Counted from the stretch's first letter, positions 54,401 to 62,833 are shown. The stretch is 64,000 nt of DNA from Palsa-513 sp050010595 (GCA_050010595.1 JBEKKS010000004.1:115718-179717), one strand, 5' to 3'. Translations and numbers: made by a program. Notes: generated from the letters alone by a model not told the origin.

Positions 54401-54674
54401 TCCACCGCCTTGCACGGCGAAGCGCCACGAGCGCCGTCGCACCGCCAACGCTCGCGACGGCCGCAGCCGTACTCAGCTGAATCGCCGAGACGGACAGGCC
54501 CAGCTCGGCCAGGCCGCCGTTGCCGATCGCCCATCCGATCGCGACCGTCACACCGATCGCGACCGCGAAGAGCCCGGCGAACAGCGGCAGCGATTGCCAC
54601 ACCCGCGGGACGCGAACCTGCGGGCTCTCGGCCGGGTTTCGTTCGGGCGCTGCAGATCCGTCGCGAAAGCTCAC
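51402..54674 (-). CDS. Membrane-bound hybrid sensor kinase (PAS-HisKA-HATPase-REC-REC-Hpt)
   Basis: 1090 aa. About eight N-terminal membrane helices (to about residue 290) are followed by a PAS domain (FFDVSLDAMIIAHASGYYARVNPALARMLGF, in parts; NRYRCKDGSYRWI). HisKA has its His in SMSHELRTPMNG, and the ATPase is intact with NLLSNAVKF, DTGIGID and GGTGLGLAI. The first receiver is DFDMQQMNG, the second MDCQMPGLDG, and the Hpt is VAHKLKGSSATLGA. This is a complete phosphorelay of the BarA type. GTG 54674 is the start. The output regulator is not adjacent. Unlike the hybrid protein at 44524, its kinase boxes are complete, and the two may belong to one relay. Confidence 0.88.
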   Translation of the reverse strand: MSFRDGSAAPERNPAESPQVRVPRVWQSLPLFAGLFAVAIGVTVAIGWAIGNGGLAELGLSVSAIQLSTAAAVASVGGATALVALRRARRWTVLLCGGVLVLAAVAVVDWAFGVSLGIQRLFPVSPVRTVVTDQVAAHTAVVLALLAGALLTLDSRQQRAHRVLVCATLASTLLSAIGYLYRASTPQAISTFTGMALPSLLILILLSCALVVIGIDRGLKLTLVHRGAAGQLTRRLLPAALIAPVLLGALALAGATGGAYDARNGFALFAWSMAVVFSLIVLGCTLVLRKREEAQGEAEAALREARSDIDRFFDVSLDAMIIAHASGYYARVNPALARMLGFSVEELLARPINDLVHPDDAELSKLRFAELVAGVGVGQRENRYRCKDGSYRWILWTATAADERGLVYANGKDVTERRTMEDRLRASEERALEASRLKSEFVASMSHELRTPMNGVIGMADLLRRTPLNSVQSRYVDALGASSEALLAVISDILDFSKIEAGHLDLDPTDFDLRRLVEEATLMLAGQAHAKGLEINHWVDDGLPLAVHGDRSRLRQVLLNLLSNAVKFTAAGEVTLRVTDSAGGRLKFSVADTGIGIDREQAAGLFEAFAQADQSTTRQYGGTGLGLAISRRLVELMGGSIGAEPREQGGSVFWFSAVLPAACGPLSPVRSQADLEARRILVIDDNATNQTILEGYLRSWTAACESVDRPSAALELLDRAAREGNPFELVVLDFDMQQMNGVELLREIRARPALGALKVVILSSAPLERAQLEVIGIAAVLTKPVRQAAIHDAIADALTGRLPRLAPATEGRTQSDRGLLVLLAEDNEINRMLAEALLVELGLRSSVARDGREAVEMTASTDYAAVFMDCQMPGLDGFEATRQIRAAQRGRRVPIIAMTALSMPGDRERCLAAGMDDYISKPVRREALEEIVRRWVPVDARAAPATGATDGGTDALDALDEGAGVLDEVTIMRIRDTLTAEKCAALVAAFEVQQEQCVSDIGAAFARGDRGEVRRVAHKLKGSSATLGALRLRACCERLELGDEGDGILAHAQIGELRDAATRASSALRRRLSAPSADARDGTQNAVAPA

Positions 54675-55174
54675 GGGCTAAGCCGTTGGCCGGCGCAGCG
54701 GTGTCATCAGACGCGAGCGCGGCAACTGCAGGCGCTCAACCAGCTCCTGCGGATCGCCGGCTGCGGAGCCGCGACTGCGGCGAGATAGGGAGGGCGACCC
54801 GAGCAGCGAGAATCTCACTTGTTGTGCACCTTCCCCATCGCCCTCCTGGCGGCATTACATGAATCGGCGGACCACGGCGAGCGTCCGCGACGGCCACGTT
54901 GGCGCGCCAGGAGCGGCACGGTCTCAGGCCCTGGGCAGTGCAGCTGCAAGCCGCCTAGTACCCGCAGCTCGGTGCTCTCCTCCACGACAGTCGGCCCTCC
55001 GGGCAGACGTGAGAGCAAAGCCAGCGGAGGGGGGGCGGAGAACGCTCGCGGCCCGAGTGCTCGCGTGTCGGCGTGCGACACCAGCCAGCCCCACCATGAA
55101 TCCGGGGGCGGACATCGGGCAAGACGCCTGCGCGCTTCAGCGACGGCGGCCCTTGGGGTTGCGAGGCTCGCACC
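54675..55174. other. 500-base gap, possible remnant of a BTAD/SARP-type regulator
   Basis: No convincing gene. The longest minus-strand frame (54815-55081) includes ELRVLGGLQLHCPGPETVPL, reminiscent of the opening of BTAD/SARP regulators, then loses the similarity. It may be a decayed regulator; the similarity is short and could be chance. No riboswitch consensus was recognised. Confidence 0.2.
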
Positions 55175-57397
55175 ATGACATCTACATCCCCAGACTCATC
55201 CTCATCGCTTCATCCTGGCGCCGACGGGCTCCTCACCCGCATCGTGCGGGGCGCGTGCGCCAGCGCCGCTCGGCGGCCGCGGACGACGATCGCACTATGG
55301 CTCGCGCTGCTGATCGCCTGCGTGGCCGCCGGAGCGCTTGCCGGCACCAAGCAGCTCAGCCAGTCGGGCGTTGGACAGTCGGCGCGCGCGAGCGCGCAGC
55401 TGAGCGCCGCCCGGCTGAATCAGCCGAGCGTCGAAGACGTGCTGATCGAGTCGGGCTCGCCATACGAGACGCGCGCGGCAACGCGTGCGCTCGAGCTGCG
55501 GCTGCGCGGCCTGAGCGCCGCCGTCGCTTCAATTGACGGTCCGTCGCAGTCGGCGGCGCTGGCGCGTGACGGCGGACGCGTGGCGCTCGTTCAGGCAACG
55601 CTGACCGACAGCGGCACAGCTACAGCGGTCGAGCAGGCTGTTGCGCGCGTGCGTGCGAGCTACTCGGGAACAAGCCTGCGCGAGAGCGGCGACTCGAGCC
55701 AGCAGCAGCAGGCAGACAGCGAGGTCGCGAACGTCCTTGGGACGGCCGCGATCATCTCGCTGCCGCTGACGCTCGTGATCTTGCTGCTCGCGTTCGGGTC
55801 GGTCCTCGCGGCGCTGGTGCCGCTCGGGCTCGCGCTGACGACCGTCGGGGCGGCTCTCGGCGGCCTCGGTGTCATCTCCCAGATCGCGCCCAACTACAGC
55901 TCAACATCGTCCGTCGTCCTGCTGATCGGCCTTGCGGTCGGCGTCGACTACTCGCTCTTCTACATCCGCCGCGAGCGAGCGGCGCGCGCCGGCGGAGCAG
56001 CGAGGACGGGCGCCCTCGATATCGCCGCAGCGACGGCGGGACGCGCGATCCTCGTCTCGGGGACGACGGTCGTGCTCGCGCTCGCCGGCTTGCTGTTGAC
56101 CGGCACCGCAGTGTTCACCTCGATCGCGCTCGGCGCGATGCTCGTCGCCTCGATCGCGATCGTCGGTTCGCTTACGGTGCTGCCGGCAACGCTCGCGCTG
56201 CTCGGCGACCGGATCGAGCGCTGGCGGCTGCCGTGGCGGCGCCGCGGGCGCGGCAGCTCCAGCGTCTGGCGGGTTCTGGCTAGCGCCGTCACCGGCTCGC
56301 CCGCGGTCGCGCTGATCACCGCGGTCTGCCTGCTTGGTGCGCTCGCCGTGCCAGCCATGGGGATGCACACGTTGCAGCCAGCCGACGGTTCTGACTTCCC
56401 CTCGAGCGTGCCCGCGGTTGCGGCCGAGCAGGCGATCGAGCGCGCGTTCCCGGGCGGCGTCACTCCGGGCGATCTGGTCATCACCGGCCACGGCCTGCGC
56501 ACCCCGGCTTCGCGTGACGCGCTCGCGCGCCTCGGCCAGGCGGCGATCCAGGCCACCGGCGGCGCGGGTCGCGTGACGGTGACGGTCGCCCGCGACGGTC
56601 ACACCGCGCTCGTAGCGGTTCCAATGCCGATCGCGGGCGCGCGCGCGACGCACGCGCTCGCCGCTCTGCGCACGCGCGTCAGCTCGCTCGCCGGGCGGCT
56701 GCTGCCCGGTGCGCGCGCGCTAGTGACCGGGGACGTCGCCGGGAACGCCGACTTCTCCCACCAGCTCGGCTCGGCGACGGTGCCGATCGTCGCGATCGTG
56801 CTCGCGCTCGCGTTCCTGCTGATGCTCGCCGCGTTCCGCTCGGTCTGGCTCGCGGGCGCGGTGATCGCGCTCAGCCTGCTGTCGGTCACCGCGGCGTACG
56901 GCGTGATGGCCGCGGTCTTCCAAAACCACTGGGCGCAGGGCCTGCTCGGGTTCACCTCGATCGGCGCGATCATCTCCTGGATCCCGCTGTTCCTGTTCGT
57001 GATCCTGTTCGGACTCTCGATGGACTACACGGTGCTGATGCTCGAGCGGATGCGTGAGGGTCGCCGTGCCGGTCTTGACCCGCGCGCAGCCACAGCCGAG
57101 GCACTCGTCAACACGAGCGGCACGGTGACGAGCGCGGCGATCGTGATGGTGGCGGTGTTCTCGGTCTTCGCGGCCTTGCCGACGCTCGACTTCAAGGAGA
57201 TGGGCGTCGGCCTGGCGGTTGCGATCCTGCTCGATGCGACGATCGTCAGGGCGATCGCGCTGCCGGCTGCCGTCACGTTGCTCGGCGAGCGCTGGCGCGT
57301 TCCGGCTGACGCTCGCGGCGGCGGACGGCCCGCGCGCGAATGGGATGATGTCGCGCCGGCCTTCGAGGCGCTGCCGAGCATGAGCAATGCCCGCTGA
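55175..57397 (+). CDS. MmpL/RND family transporter
   Basis: 740 aa, 11-12 membrane helices in two halves, each with an extracytoplasmic loop. GLAVGVDYSLFYIRRERA in the first half and FGLSMDYTVLMLERMREG in the second are the paired MMPL motifs with the proton-relay Asp-Tyr. Such proteins export lipids, siderophores or pigments to the cell surface; the cargo is unknown. The stop overlaps the next kinase gene by 11 bases, so transporter, kinase and regulator are translated together. That makes a self-regulated envelope-stress or export unit likely. Confidence 0.88.
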   Translation: MTSTSPDSSSSLHPGADGLLTRIVRGACASAARRPRTTIALWLALLIACVAAGALAGTKQLSQSGVGQSARASAQLSAARLNQPSVEDVLIESGSPYETRAATRALELRLRGLSAAVASIDGPSQSAALARDGGRVALVQATLTDSGTATAVEQAVARVRASYSGTSLRESGDSSQQQQADSEVANVLGTAAIISLPLTLVILLLAFGSVLAALVPLGLALTTVGAALGGLGVISQIAPNYSSTSSVVLLIGLAVGVDYSLFYIRRERAARAGGAARTGALDIAAATAGRAILVSGTTVVLALAGLLLTGTAVFTSIALGAMLVASIAIVGSLTVLPATLALLGDRIERWRLPWRRRGRGSSSVWRVLASAVTGSPAVALITAVCLLGALAVPAMGMHTLQPADGSDFPSSVPAVAAEQAIERAFPGGVTPGDLVITGHGLRTPASRDALARLGQAAIQATGGAGRVTVTVARDGHTALVAVPMPIAGARATHALAALRTRVSSLAGRLLPGARALVTGDVAGNADFSHQLGSATVPIVAIVLALAFLLMLAAFRSVWLAGAVIALSLLSVTAAYGVMAAVFQNHWAQGLLGFTSIGAIISWIPLFLFVILFGLSMDYTVLMLERMREGRRAGLDPRAATAEALVNTSGTVTSAAIVMVAVFSVFAALPTLDFKEMGVGLAVAILLDATIVRAIALPAAVTLLGERWRVPADARGGGRPAREWDDVAPAFEALPSMSNAR

Positions 57398-58415
57398 GGA
57401 TCCCCCCAAGGCCGCCAACCGCGGACTGACGCTCCACGTTGGCTTCGCCGCACTGCTCGGATGCGTGGCGACGTTGATCTGGGGCGCTAGCAGCGGGACC
57501 TCCCACTACTACTGGCCGGTCTGGGTGTGGCTGGGCGTCGGCCTGACGCTCGGCCTGCACGTAGCGGTGATGATCGCGCGGCGCGCGCCCACTGCCCGTC
57601 GCGCGATCGCAGTCCACGCGTGGCTGACCGCACTGCTCGACGTGGCGGTCCTCGGCACTTGGCTCGGGGCCGGCGGTGGGGCGTTCTGGGCCGGCTGGCC
57701 ACTGATCGGCCTGCAGGCTCTGCTCGCCGCGCACGCACTGGTCGCGTTCCGCGACAGACTGCCGCCACTCGAACGAGCGCGCGAGCTCGAGCAGCGCGTC
57801 GACGAGCTGTCGCGAACTCGGCGTGGCGCGCTCGACGCCCAGGCCGCCGAGCTGCGGCGTATCGAGCGCGACCTCCATGACGGCGCGCAAGCAAGGCTCG
57901 TCGCGCTGAGCCTCCAGCTCGGGCGCGCCGAGGAGCGCCTGCACGGCGACCCCGAGGCGGCCGAGCTCGTGCGCCAAGCACGCGAGGAGGCAACAGCGGC
58001 GATCGGCGAGCTGCGCTCGCTGGCGCGCGGGATCGCTCCGCCGATCCTCACCGACCGTGGTCTCGCGGCGGCTGTCGAGGCGCTGGCCAGCCGCGCGCCC
58101 GGCGAAGTCGCAGTGACAGCGGACCCGGGCGCACGCGCGCCGGTTGCGGTCGAGACGGCCGCCTACTTCGTCGTCGCCGAATCACTGACGAACGTCGCCA
58201 AACACGCACCAGGCGCAAGCGCCACGGTCTCCATCGAGCGCACAGATGATCACCTCATCGTCGAGGTCGCAGACGACGGGCCCGGCGGCGCGCGCAGCGA
58301 CGGCTCCGGCCTGACCGGACTGCGCCGCCGCGTCGAGGCGCTCGACGGCAAACTGACGCTGACGAGCCCGCTCGGGGCAGGCACGACAATCCACGCGGAG
58401 CTCTCATGCGAGTAG
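57387..58415 (+). CDS. Membrane sensor histidine kinase, HisKA_3 type
   Basis: 342 aa. Four hydrophobic segments (about 15-120) form a sensor with little outside the membrane, then a coiled linker, HisKA_3 with its His in IERDLHDGAQARLVALSLQL (in parts, about 165), and a HATPase with NVAKHAPG, DDGPGGA and GSGLTGLRRRV. It overlaps mmpL by 11 bases and its regulator by 10. Kinases of this build (LiaS/DesK-like) often sense membrane state, consistent with the adjacent MmpL. Confidence 0.88.
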   Translation: MPAEDPPKAANRGLTLHVGFAALLGCVATLIWGASSGTSHYYWPVWVWLGVGLTLGLHVAVMIARRAPTARRAIAVHAWLTALLDVAVLGTWLGAGGGAFWAGWPLIGLQALLAAHALVAFRDRLPPLERARELEQRVDELSRTRRGALDAQAAELRRIERDLHDGAQARLVALSLQLGRAEERLHGDPEAAELVRQAREEATAAIGELRSLARGIAPPILTDRGLAAAVEALASRAPGEVAVTADPGARAPVAVETAAYFVVAESLTNVAKHAPGASATVSIERTDDHLIVEVADDGPGGARSDGSGLTGLRRRVEALDGKLTLTSPLGAGTTIHAELSCE

Positions 58416-59074
58416 TGATCGGCGAAGACAACGCGCTACTGCGCGAAGGTATCGTGGCACTGCTACGCGAGCACGACATCGACGTCGTCGCGCAAGCCGA
58501 GGACGCCCCCGGTCTACTGCGCGCGCTGAGCGCACACAAGCCGGACCTCGCGATCGTCGACGTGCGGATGCCGCCCGACTTCACCGACGACGGCCTGCGC
58601 GCCGCGATCCAAGCGCGCCGCCAGCGCCCCGAGCTAGCCGTCCTCGTCCTCTCGCAATACGTTGAGCCCGCCTACACCGCCGAGCTGCTCGCGAGTGGCG
58701 AGGCAGGCGTCGGCTACCTCCTCAAAGAGCGCGTCAGCGAAGTGCGCGAGTTCCTCGAGACCATCACGCGCGTCGCCGGCGGCGGCACCGCACTCGACCG
58801 CGAAGTGATCACCGAACTCGTCCGCGCCCACAGCGGCACGAGCGGCGGCGAGGGCGCGCTCGCGGCGCTCACCCCCCGCGAGCGCGAAACGCTCGCGCTG
58901 ATGGCAGAAGGCCGCTCCAACGCCGCGATCGCGCGAGCAATGGTCATCACCCAAGGCGCCGTCGAGAAACACGTCTCGAACGTCCTCGCCAAGCTCGACG
59001 TTCCCCAAACCGACGACGACCACCGCCGCGTGCTCGCCGTGCTCGAGTTCCTGCGCGCCGGAGCGGACTCCTAG
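58406..59074 (+). CDS. NarL/LuxR family response regulator
   Basis: 222 aa. Receiver with E7-D8, phospho-accepting Asp in AIVDVRMPP (about 52) and Lys in GYLLKERV; LuxR domain at about 148-205 (LTPRERETLALMAEG, ITQGAVEKHVSNVLAKL). Co-translated with the kinase at 57387, its evident partner, and expected to control the mmpL unit itself. Confidence 0.9.
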   Translation: MRVVIGEDNALLREGIVALLREHDIDVVAQAEDAPGLLRALSAHKPDLAIVDVRMPPDFTDDGLRAAIQARRQRPELAVLVLSQYVEPAYTAELLASGEAGVGYLLKERVSEVREFLETITRVAGGGTALDREVITELVRAHSGTSGGEGALAALTPRERETLALMAEGRSNAAIARAMVITQGAVEKHVSNVLAKLDVPQTDDDHRRVLAVLEFLRAGADS

Positions 59075-59081
59075 CCGGCGC
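59055..59081 (+). terminator. Hairpin at the end of the mmpL-kinase-regulator operon
   Basis: GCGCCGG and CCGGCGC form a 7-base-pair stem around a 13-base loop that includes the stop codon at 59072-59074. No U-run. Confidence 0.4.
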
Positions 59082-59282
59082 TCACGCATAGCCCCAGACA
59101 AGTGCGAGCCAGACACGCACAGCGCCGGCCCCACCGGGATCGCGGAGCCGGTTCCAGCATCTCGCCTACAAGGCATTGCGGCTGGGGCCGACGGCCTACA
59201 GCGCTAACGCCCTGCTCGCCGCACCGCCTCTGCCGCACGCGCGGTCCGGGCAGCCGGAGCGTCTCACATCTCTCCTGCGTGG

Positions 59283-59753
59283 TCAGCTGCCGCGATGACC
59301 GGAGAACGACACCGTCCCGGTGTCGCACGCCGGCACTGCCTGGCCGGCCTGCTCGGGGAAGAGAGCTCGTAGCGTGCCCGTGACGCTATTGCCGGTGATC
59401 TCGAGCGTGATCTTCACGTAGGTCCCGGCTGCGATCGTGCCTTCTGTAACGCTTAGTTTGCCGCTCTTGGAGATCGCGCCCTGCGGGTAGTTGAGCACGC
59501 CGCCACCCGTCTGTCCGTTCGGACAGGGCGCCGGAACAGACGGGTAGGTGTCGCTGTAGAGGCAGCGCGTGGCCGGGTTCTTCACGCAGTGCGTCACGAC
59601 CTTGAACGTAAACGCCGAGCCCTGAGACGTCACCGCCGAGTAGATGCCCGTCTTCACACCCAGCGGGCTTGCCCAGGCGGCACTGGCGCCGACCGCCACG
59701 AGCAGCCCAACCACAGCCAGGAGCCGGAAGCATCGGTTGCGTCTCAATGACAC
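59283..59753 (-). CDS. Small secreted protein of unknown function
   Basis: 156 aa. RRNRCFRLLAVVGLLVAVGAS (in parts) is a signal peptide, probably cleaved after AWA near residue 27. The mature part is beta-rich (VKITLEITGNSVTGTLRALF) with Cys in HCVKNPATRC, APCPNG and PACDTG, probably disulfide-bonded. I do not recognise the family. The frame is open upstream, but GTG 59753 is chosen because TAGCGT lies 7 bases before it, as at response regulator 1. Confidence 0.6.
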   Translation of the reverse strand: MSLRRNRCFRLLAVVGLLVAVGASAAWASPLGVKTGIYSAVTSQGSAFTFKVVTHCVKNPATRCLYSDTYPSVPAPCPNGQTGGGVLNYPQGAISKSGKLSVTEGTIAAGTYVKITLEITGNSVTGTLRALFPEQAGQAVPACDTGTVSFSGHRGS

Positions 59754-59760
59754 GGCGCGC

Positions 59761-59766
59761 ACGCTA
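59761..59766 (-). promoter_or_regulatory. -10 box TAGCGT, probable leaderless start of the secreted protein
   Basis: TAGCGT ends 7 bases before GTG 59753, identical in sequence and spacing to the box before ATG 11996. Confidence 0.45.
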
Positions 59767-59926
59767 GCGATCCCCGCCGCGTAGCCAGGCAGCCCGCAGG
59801 AGCCAACCAGCTCGGCGGCTGCCAATCGCGCCAACGGGCAGCGTGGCGGTGTGGCGGCGCAATCGCCGCATTCGAAGCGAAGCAGCGACCCGCCTCAGCT
59901 GCTCGAAGCGGAACGCCTCGCTAGGG

Positions 59927-60661
59927 CTACAAGTTGTTCTTGGACCAGTAGTCATTGAAGGTCGTGGGAGAGGTCGGGCAGAGCGTTGCGCTGACTGTTC
60001 CTTTGAACGCGACGACGAAGTCGTTGAATTTCTTTCCTTTGACCGCGCTGGCGGGCTTGAAGGTCCCGTCGATCGTGATCGTCCCAGCAGGTTGGGTGAC
60101 GCCGGCGGTCTCGTCTGGCGCGAGGTAGGCCGGACCGGAGTAGGAGAACTTGCGACCGTTGATCGGGAGCGTCAGACCGGGTGGCAGATACACGACCACG
60201 AAAGCTGCACCCGGGTTGAGGCCCTCGGCTTCCTCCGCGGGATCGAGGTCACAGGCGAGCGCGGCCGAGGCGATGCCGGCGGCCGTCGCCTTGTCCGACA
60301 CTTGCTTGCCGCCGTCGATGACTGACAGCTCGACGAGGGCGCTACCTGAGCTGCTGCCCAGCGGAGCGTAATAGCCAACGCGCGGCGCGGAACCGCCAGA
60401 CGCCGCCGACGTGCTCCAGATCGTGTCCTCCGTGTTGGGCGCGACACAGACCAACGTGCTCACACAGGAGATTCCCATCGCGTAGTTCGCTACAGGGTCA
60501 ACGGGCGCGGGCGCCGACCACGAAAGCAGCGGCGTGGTCGCCGATGCGCTGCTCGCCCCGATCAGCGCGTCGCCGAGGCCCGCGGCCGCGAACCCAGCGA
60601 GCAGGCCGGCGACGATCAGACGACGACGCGCAAAACGACCATCCTTGAGACACACGTGCAT
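59927..60661 (-). CDS. Secreted protein of unknown function
   Basis: 244 aa. A twin-arginine-like start (RFARRRLIVAGLLAGFAAAG) followed by an ASA cleavage region near residue 41 marks export. MGISCVSTLVCVAPNTEDTI resembles a single copy of the Cys-x6-Cys repeat common in actinobacterial surface proteins. The C-terminal half (LPPGLTLPINGRKFSYSG; TITIDGTFKPASAVKGKKF) looks like a beta-sandwich. GGAGGACC precedes ATG 60661. Function unknown; it neighbours another small secreted protein. Confidence 0.6.
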   Translation of the reverse strand: MHVCLKDGRFARRRLIVAGLLAGFAAAGLGDALIGASSASATTPLLSWSAPAPVDPVANYAMGISCVSTLVCVAPNTEDTIWSTSAASGGSAPRVGYYAPLGSSSGSALVELSVIDGGKQVSDKATAAGIASAALACDLDPAEEAEGLNPGAAFVVVYLPPGLTLPINGRKFSYSGPAYLAPDETAGVTQPAGTITIDGTFKPASAVKGKKFNDFVVAFKGTVSATLCPTSPTTFNDYWSKNNL

Positions 60662-60965
60662 TGAGGTCCTCCGCCCTTCGTTGGTCCAGCCGATCGCGCA
60701 AGGCTACGAGCGCGCCGTTAGATCAACGTCAGACGACGCGAGGGCCGACGCGGGGCGGGCGGACAGCGCGAGTGCGGAGCACGTCAATGGCGGTTGCTGG
60801 CGCGCTCGCATCTTGTGGGGAAGCGAGCATGTCGCCGCGCCGACCAGCGACCAGCCGGTGCGCGTGGTGACAGGCGGATCTGGGATGCCGCTGTGCGGGG
60901 GAATACGGCCGGGGAACATCACCGTCTATGTTCGGTGGGCGGTCGCTTTGCAGCTACTTCCCCGA
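60662..60965. other. 304-base intergenic region
   Basis: No supported gene between the secreted protein and tRNA-Val. Short frames here are codon-biased shadows. No hairpin or promoter of note was recognised. Confidence 0.4.
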
Positions 60966-61039
60966 TGGGCGGTGCTGGGCTCGAACCAGCGACCTCCTGC
61001 TTGTAAGGCAGGCGCTCTGACCAGCTGAGCTAACCGCCC
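60966..61039 (-). tRNA. tRNA-Val (anticodon TAC)
   Basis: 74-base cloverleaf: acceptor GGGCGGT/ACCGCCC, D-arm GCTCAGCTGGTCAGAGC, anticodon loop CTTACAA, T-loop TTCGAGC, discriminator A as usual for Val. Confidence 0.95.
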
Positions 61040-61083
61040 GTGCGCGCAGCGGAACGCGCATCAATCTAGCGGGCTCGGAACGA

Positions 61084-61590
61084 TCAGCTTGGCGTCATCG
61101 TGTAGGTGACGGTGACGTCGGCCTCAACCGAACAGCTGTCGCTGGAGTCGGCGGTTACCGCCCGGATCAGCGGCCCGTGGTGGGTCTTGTGCTTGGAGGG
61201 CGTGGTGGTCGCCTTTGCCGTGCCTGGAGCGAAGAGGATCGCGCTCTGACACAGGTCGCTCGAGTCGGATGTCTCGGTGACGTTCGTGATCGGCCCGAGC
61301 GTCGCGCCGACCTGGCTTGCGATGAACGTCGCCTTCTGCCCCGCGTCTGTGAGCGCGCCGCCGAGAGCCGACTGGTAGGTCGAATCGGCGGTCGAGGTGG
61401 GAGAGCCGGTCGGGATCGTGATCGTGTCGCTGCCGTTGACGACGATCGTGTCGGGCGCCGCGGTGCTCGTCACTCCCGTCGTCCCGGTCGCGCCTGTCGA
61501 GCTGTCGGCCTCGGCGCTGCCTAGCTGGCCGGCGCCGGCGCCGAGCGCCAATGCCGCAATGGCGATGAGAGCTGTCCGCGGTCTGTTCAC
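61084..61590 (-). CDS. Secreted SIMPL-like (DUF541) protein, short form
   Basis: 168 aa. Signal peptide (ALIAIAALALGAGAGQLGSAEA, in parts) with cleavage near residue 27. The mature protein opens DTIVVNGSDTITIPTG and has SALGGALTDAGQKATFIASQ, LGPITNVTETS and a final VEADVTVTYTM strand, the pattern of SIMPL/DUF541 proteins, but shorter than the usual 220-240 aa; part of the middle is missing. GTG 61590 has AGGAGG six bases upstream. Role unknown; relatives are periplasmic. Confidence 0.6.
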   Translation of the reverse strand: MNRPRTALIAIAALALGAGAGQLGSAEADSSTGATGTTGVTSTAAPDTIVVNGSDTITIPTGSPTSTADSTYQSALGGALTDAGQKATFIASQVGATLGPITNVTETSDSSDLCQSAILFAPGTAKATTTPSKHKTHHGPLIRAVTADSSDSCSVEADVTVTYTMTPS

Positions 61591-61681
61591 TTTTGACCTC
61601 CTGTCGTTTATCGATCTACTACTTCTACGACCGCCGAGCCGCTTCATCACAGCGATTGCGTCGAATCGGGACAATGGTTTT

Positions 61682-62017
61682 GTGAGCCGCTCCGTCCTGT
61701 TGCGAGTCGCGTTGGTGCAGACGCTGCTCGTCGGCGTCCTCTCGGTCGCGCTCGCGGTCCCGCTCGGCGAGTCGTTCTTCAAGCGGTGGGGCTGGATCGT
61801 CGGGCCGGTCGCCTGGATGGCGTGCTCGCTCCTGACTGCGCGCGTGCTCGACCTGCCGCGGTGGCGCACGCTTGTGGGAGCGGTGCTCGCGGGACTGCCG
61901 AGCGTCGCACTCGTGCTGCTGGGCGAGCACACGGCCGGCGACGTGGTGGCGATCGTCGCATTCGCGTTCTGGTGCGCCTGGCGTGCGCCGCTACCGCTGG
62001 CGGTCACGGAGCGCTGA
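61682..62017 (+). CDS. Small integral membrane protein of unknown function
   Basis: 111 aa, four hydrophobic segments (about 8-28, 37-52, 60-80 and 86-102), so mostly membrane. No family recognised. I start at GTG 61682; ATG 61673 is out of use because it opens a three-codon frame. It overlaps the SDR start by one base (TGATG), so the two are translated together. Confidence 0.5.
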   Translation: MSRSVLLRVALVQTLLVGVLSVALAVPLGESFFKRWGWIVGPVAWMACSLLTARVLDLPRWRTLVGAVLAGLPSVALVLLGEHTAGDVVAIVAFAFWCAWRAPLPLAVTER

Positions 62018-62766
62018 TGGAGCTCGGGATCGAGGGCAAGGTCGCGCTCGTACTCGGCGCCTCGCGCGGAATCGGTCGGGCTGTCGCCACGCAGCTCGCA
62101 GGCGAGGGAGCGCGCGTCGCCGTGGCCGGTCGCTCAGTCGAGCGGCTCGCGCAGCTTGCCGGCGAGATCGAAGCGCTGGCGTTCGAGCACGACAACGCGC
62201 AGGTCGATCACGCGCCGACGCTGATCGCAGCGGTCGCCAAGGCGCTCGGGCCGATCGAGATCCTCGTCACGAACACCGGCGGGCCGCCAGCCAGCGCCGA
62301 CCCACTCGCCAACACGCCCGACCAATGGCAGCAGGCCTACGAGACGCTTGTGCGCGCGCCGCTCGAGCTGATTCGCGCCGCGCTGCCTGGGATGCGCGAT
62401 CACCGCTTCGGCCGGATCGTCAACATTGCCTCTTCGGCTGTGCGTGAGCCGCTCCCGGGCATGATGCTTTCAAACAGTCACCGGGCAGCGACCCTCGCCG
62501 CGTTCAAGACACTGGCACGCGACGTGGCCGCAGATGGCGTCACGGTCAACAGCGTGCTGCCGGGCCGGATCGCAACGGAGCGTATCTACGACCTTGCCGG
62601 CGGCCGTGAGCAGGCGGAGGCAGCCGCGCGTACCGAGATCCCGGTTGCGCGCCTCGGAGCGCCCGAAGAGCTGGCCGCCGCGGTCACCTTTCTCTGCTCG
62701 GCTCGAGCGAGCTACATCACGGGCGTCGCGCTGCTCGTCGACGGCGGGCTGACCCGCCTCGTCTAG
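62017..62766 (+). CDS. SDR family oxidoreductase lacking the canonical YxxxK motif
   Basis: 249 aa. The Rossmann motif GASRGIGRAVA, VTNTGGPPAS and the C-terminal FLCSARASYITGVALLVDGG place it in the FabG-like short-chain dehydrogenases. The Ser of NIASSAV is present, but where Tyr-x3-Lys should follow it reads SNSHRAATLAAFK, with no Tyr. A FabG-like subgroup with LSN in this position is known to me. It may use another residue or not be an active reductase. Translation is coupled to the small membrane protein before it. Confidence 0.85.
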   Translation: MELGIEGKVALVLGASRGIGRAVATQLAGEGARVAVAGRSVERLAQLAGEIEALAFEHDNAQVDHAPTLIAAVAKALGPIEILVTNTGGPPASADPLANTPDQWQQAYETLVRAPLELIRAALPGMRDHRFGRIVNIASSAVREPLPGMMLSNSHRAATLAAFKTLARDVAADGVTVNSVLPGRIATERIYDLAGGREQAEAAARTEIPVARLGAPEELAAAVTFLCSARASYITGVALLVDGGLTRLV

Positions 62767-62833
62767 CCTGTACGAAGCGGCGAGCTGCCGTGCGAGCTCG
62801 AGGATCCGCTGGGCCGGGCTAGGATGCGGGGAG

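Noticed and set aside
60966..61039. Reading the tRNA as Thr (TGT) from the plus strand
   Set aside because: The cloverleaf is on the minus strand; the anticodon loop there is CTTACAA, giving Val (TAC).
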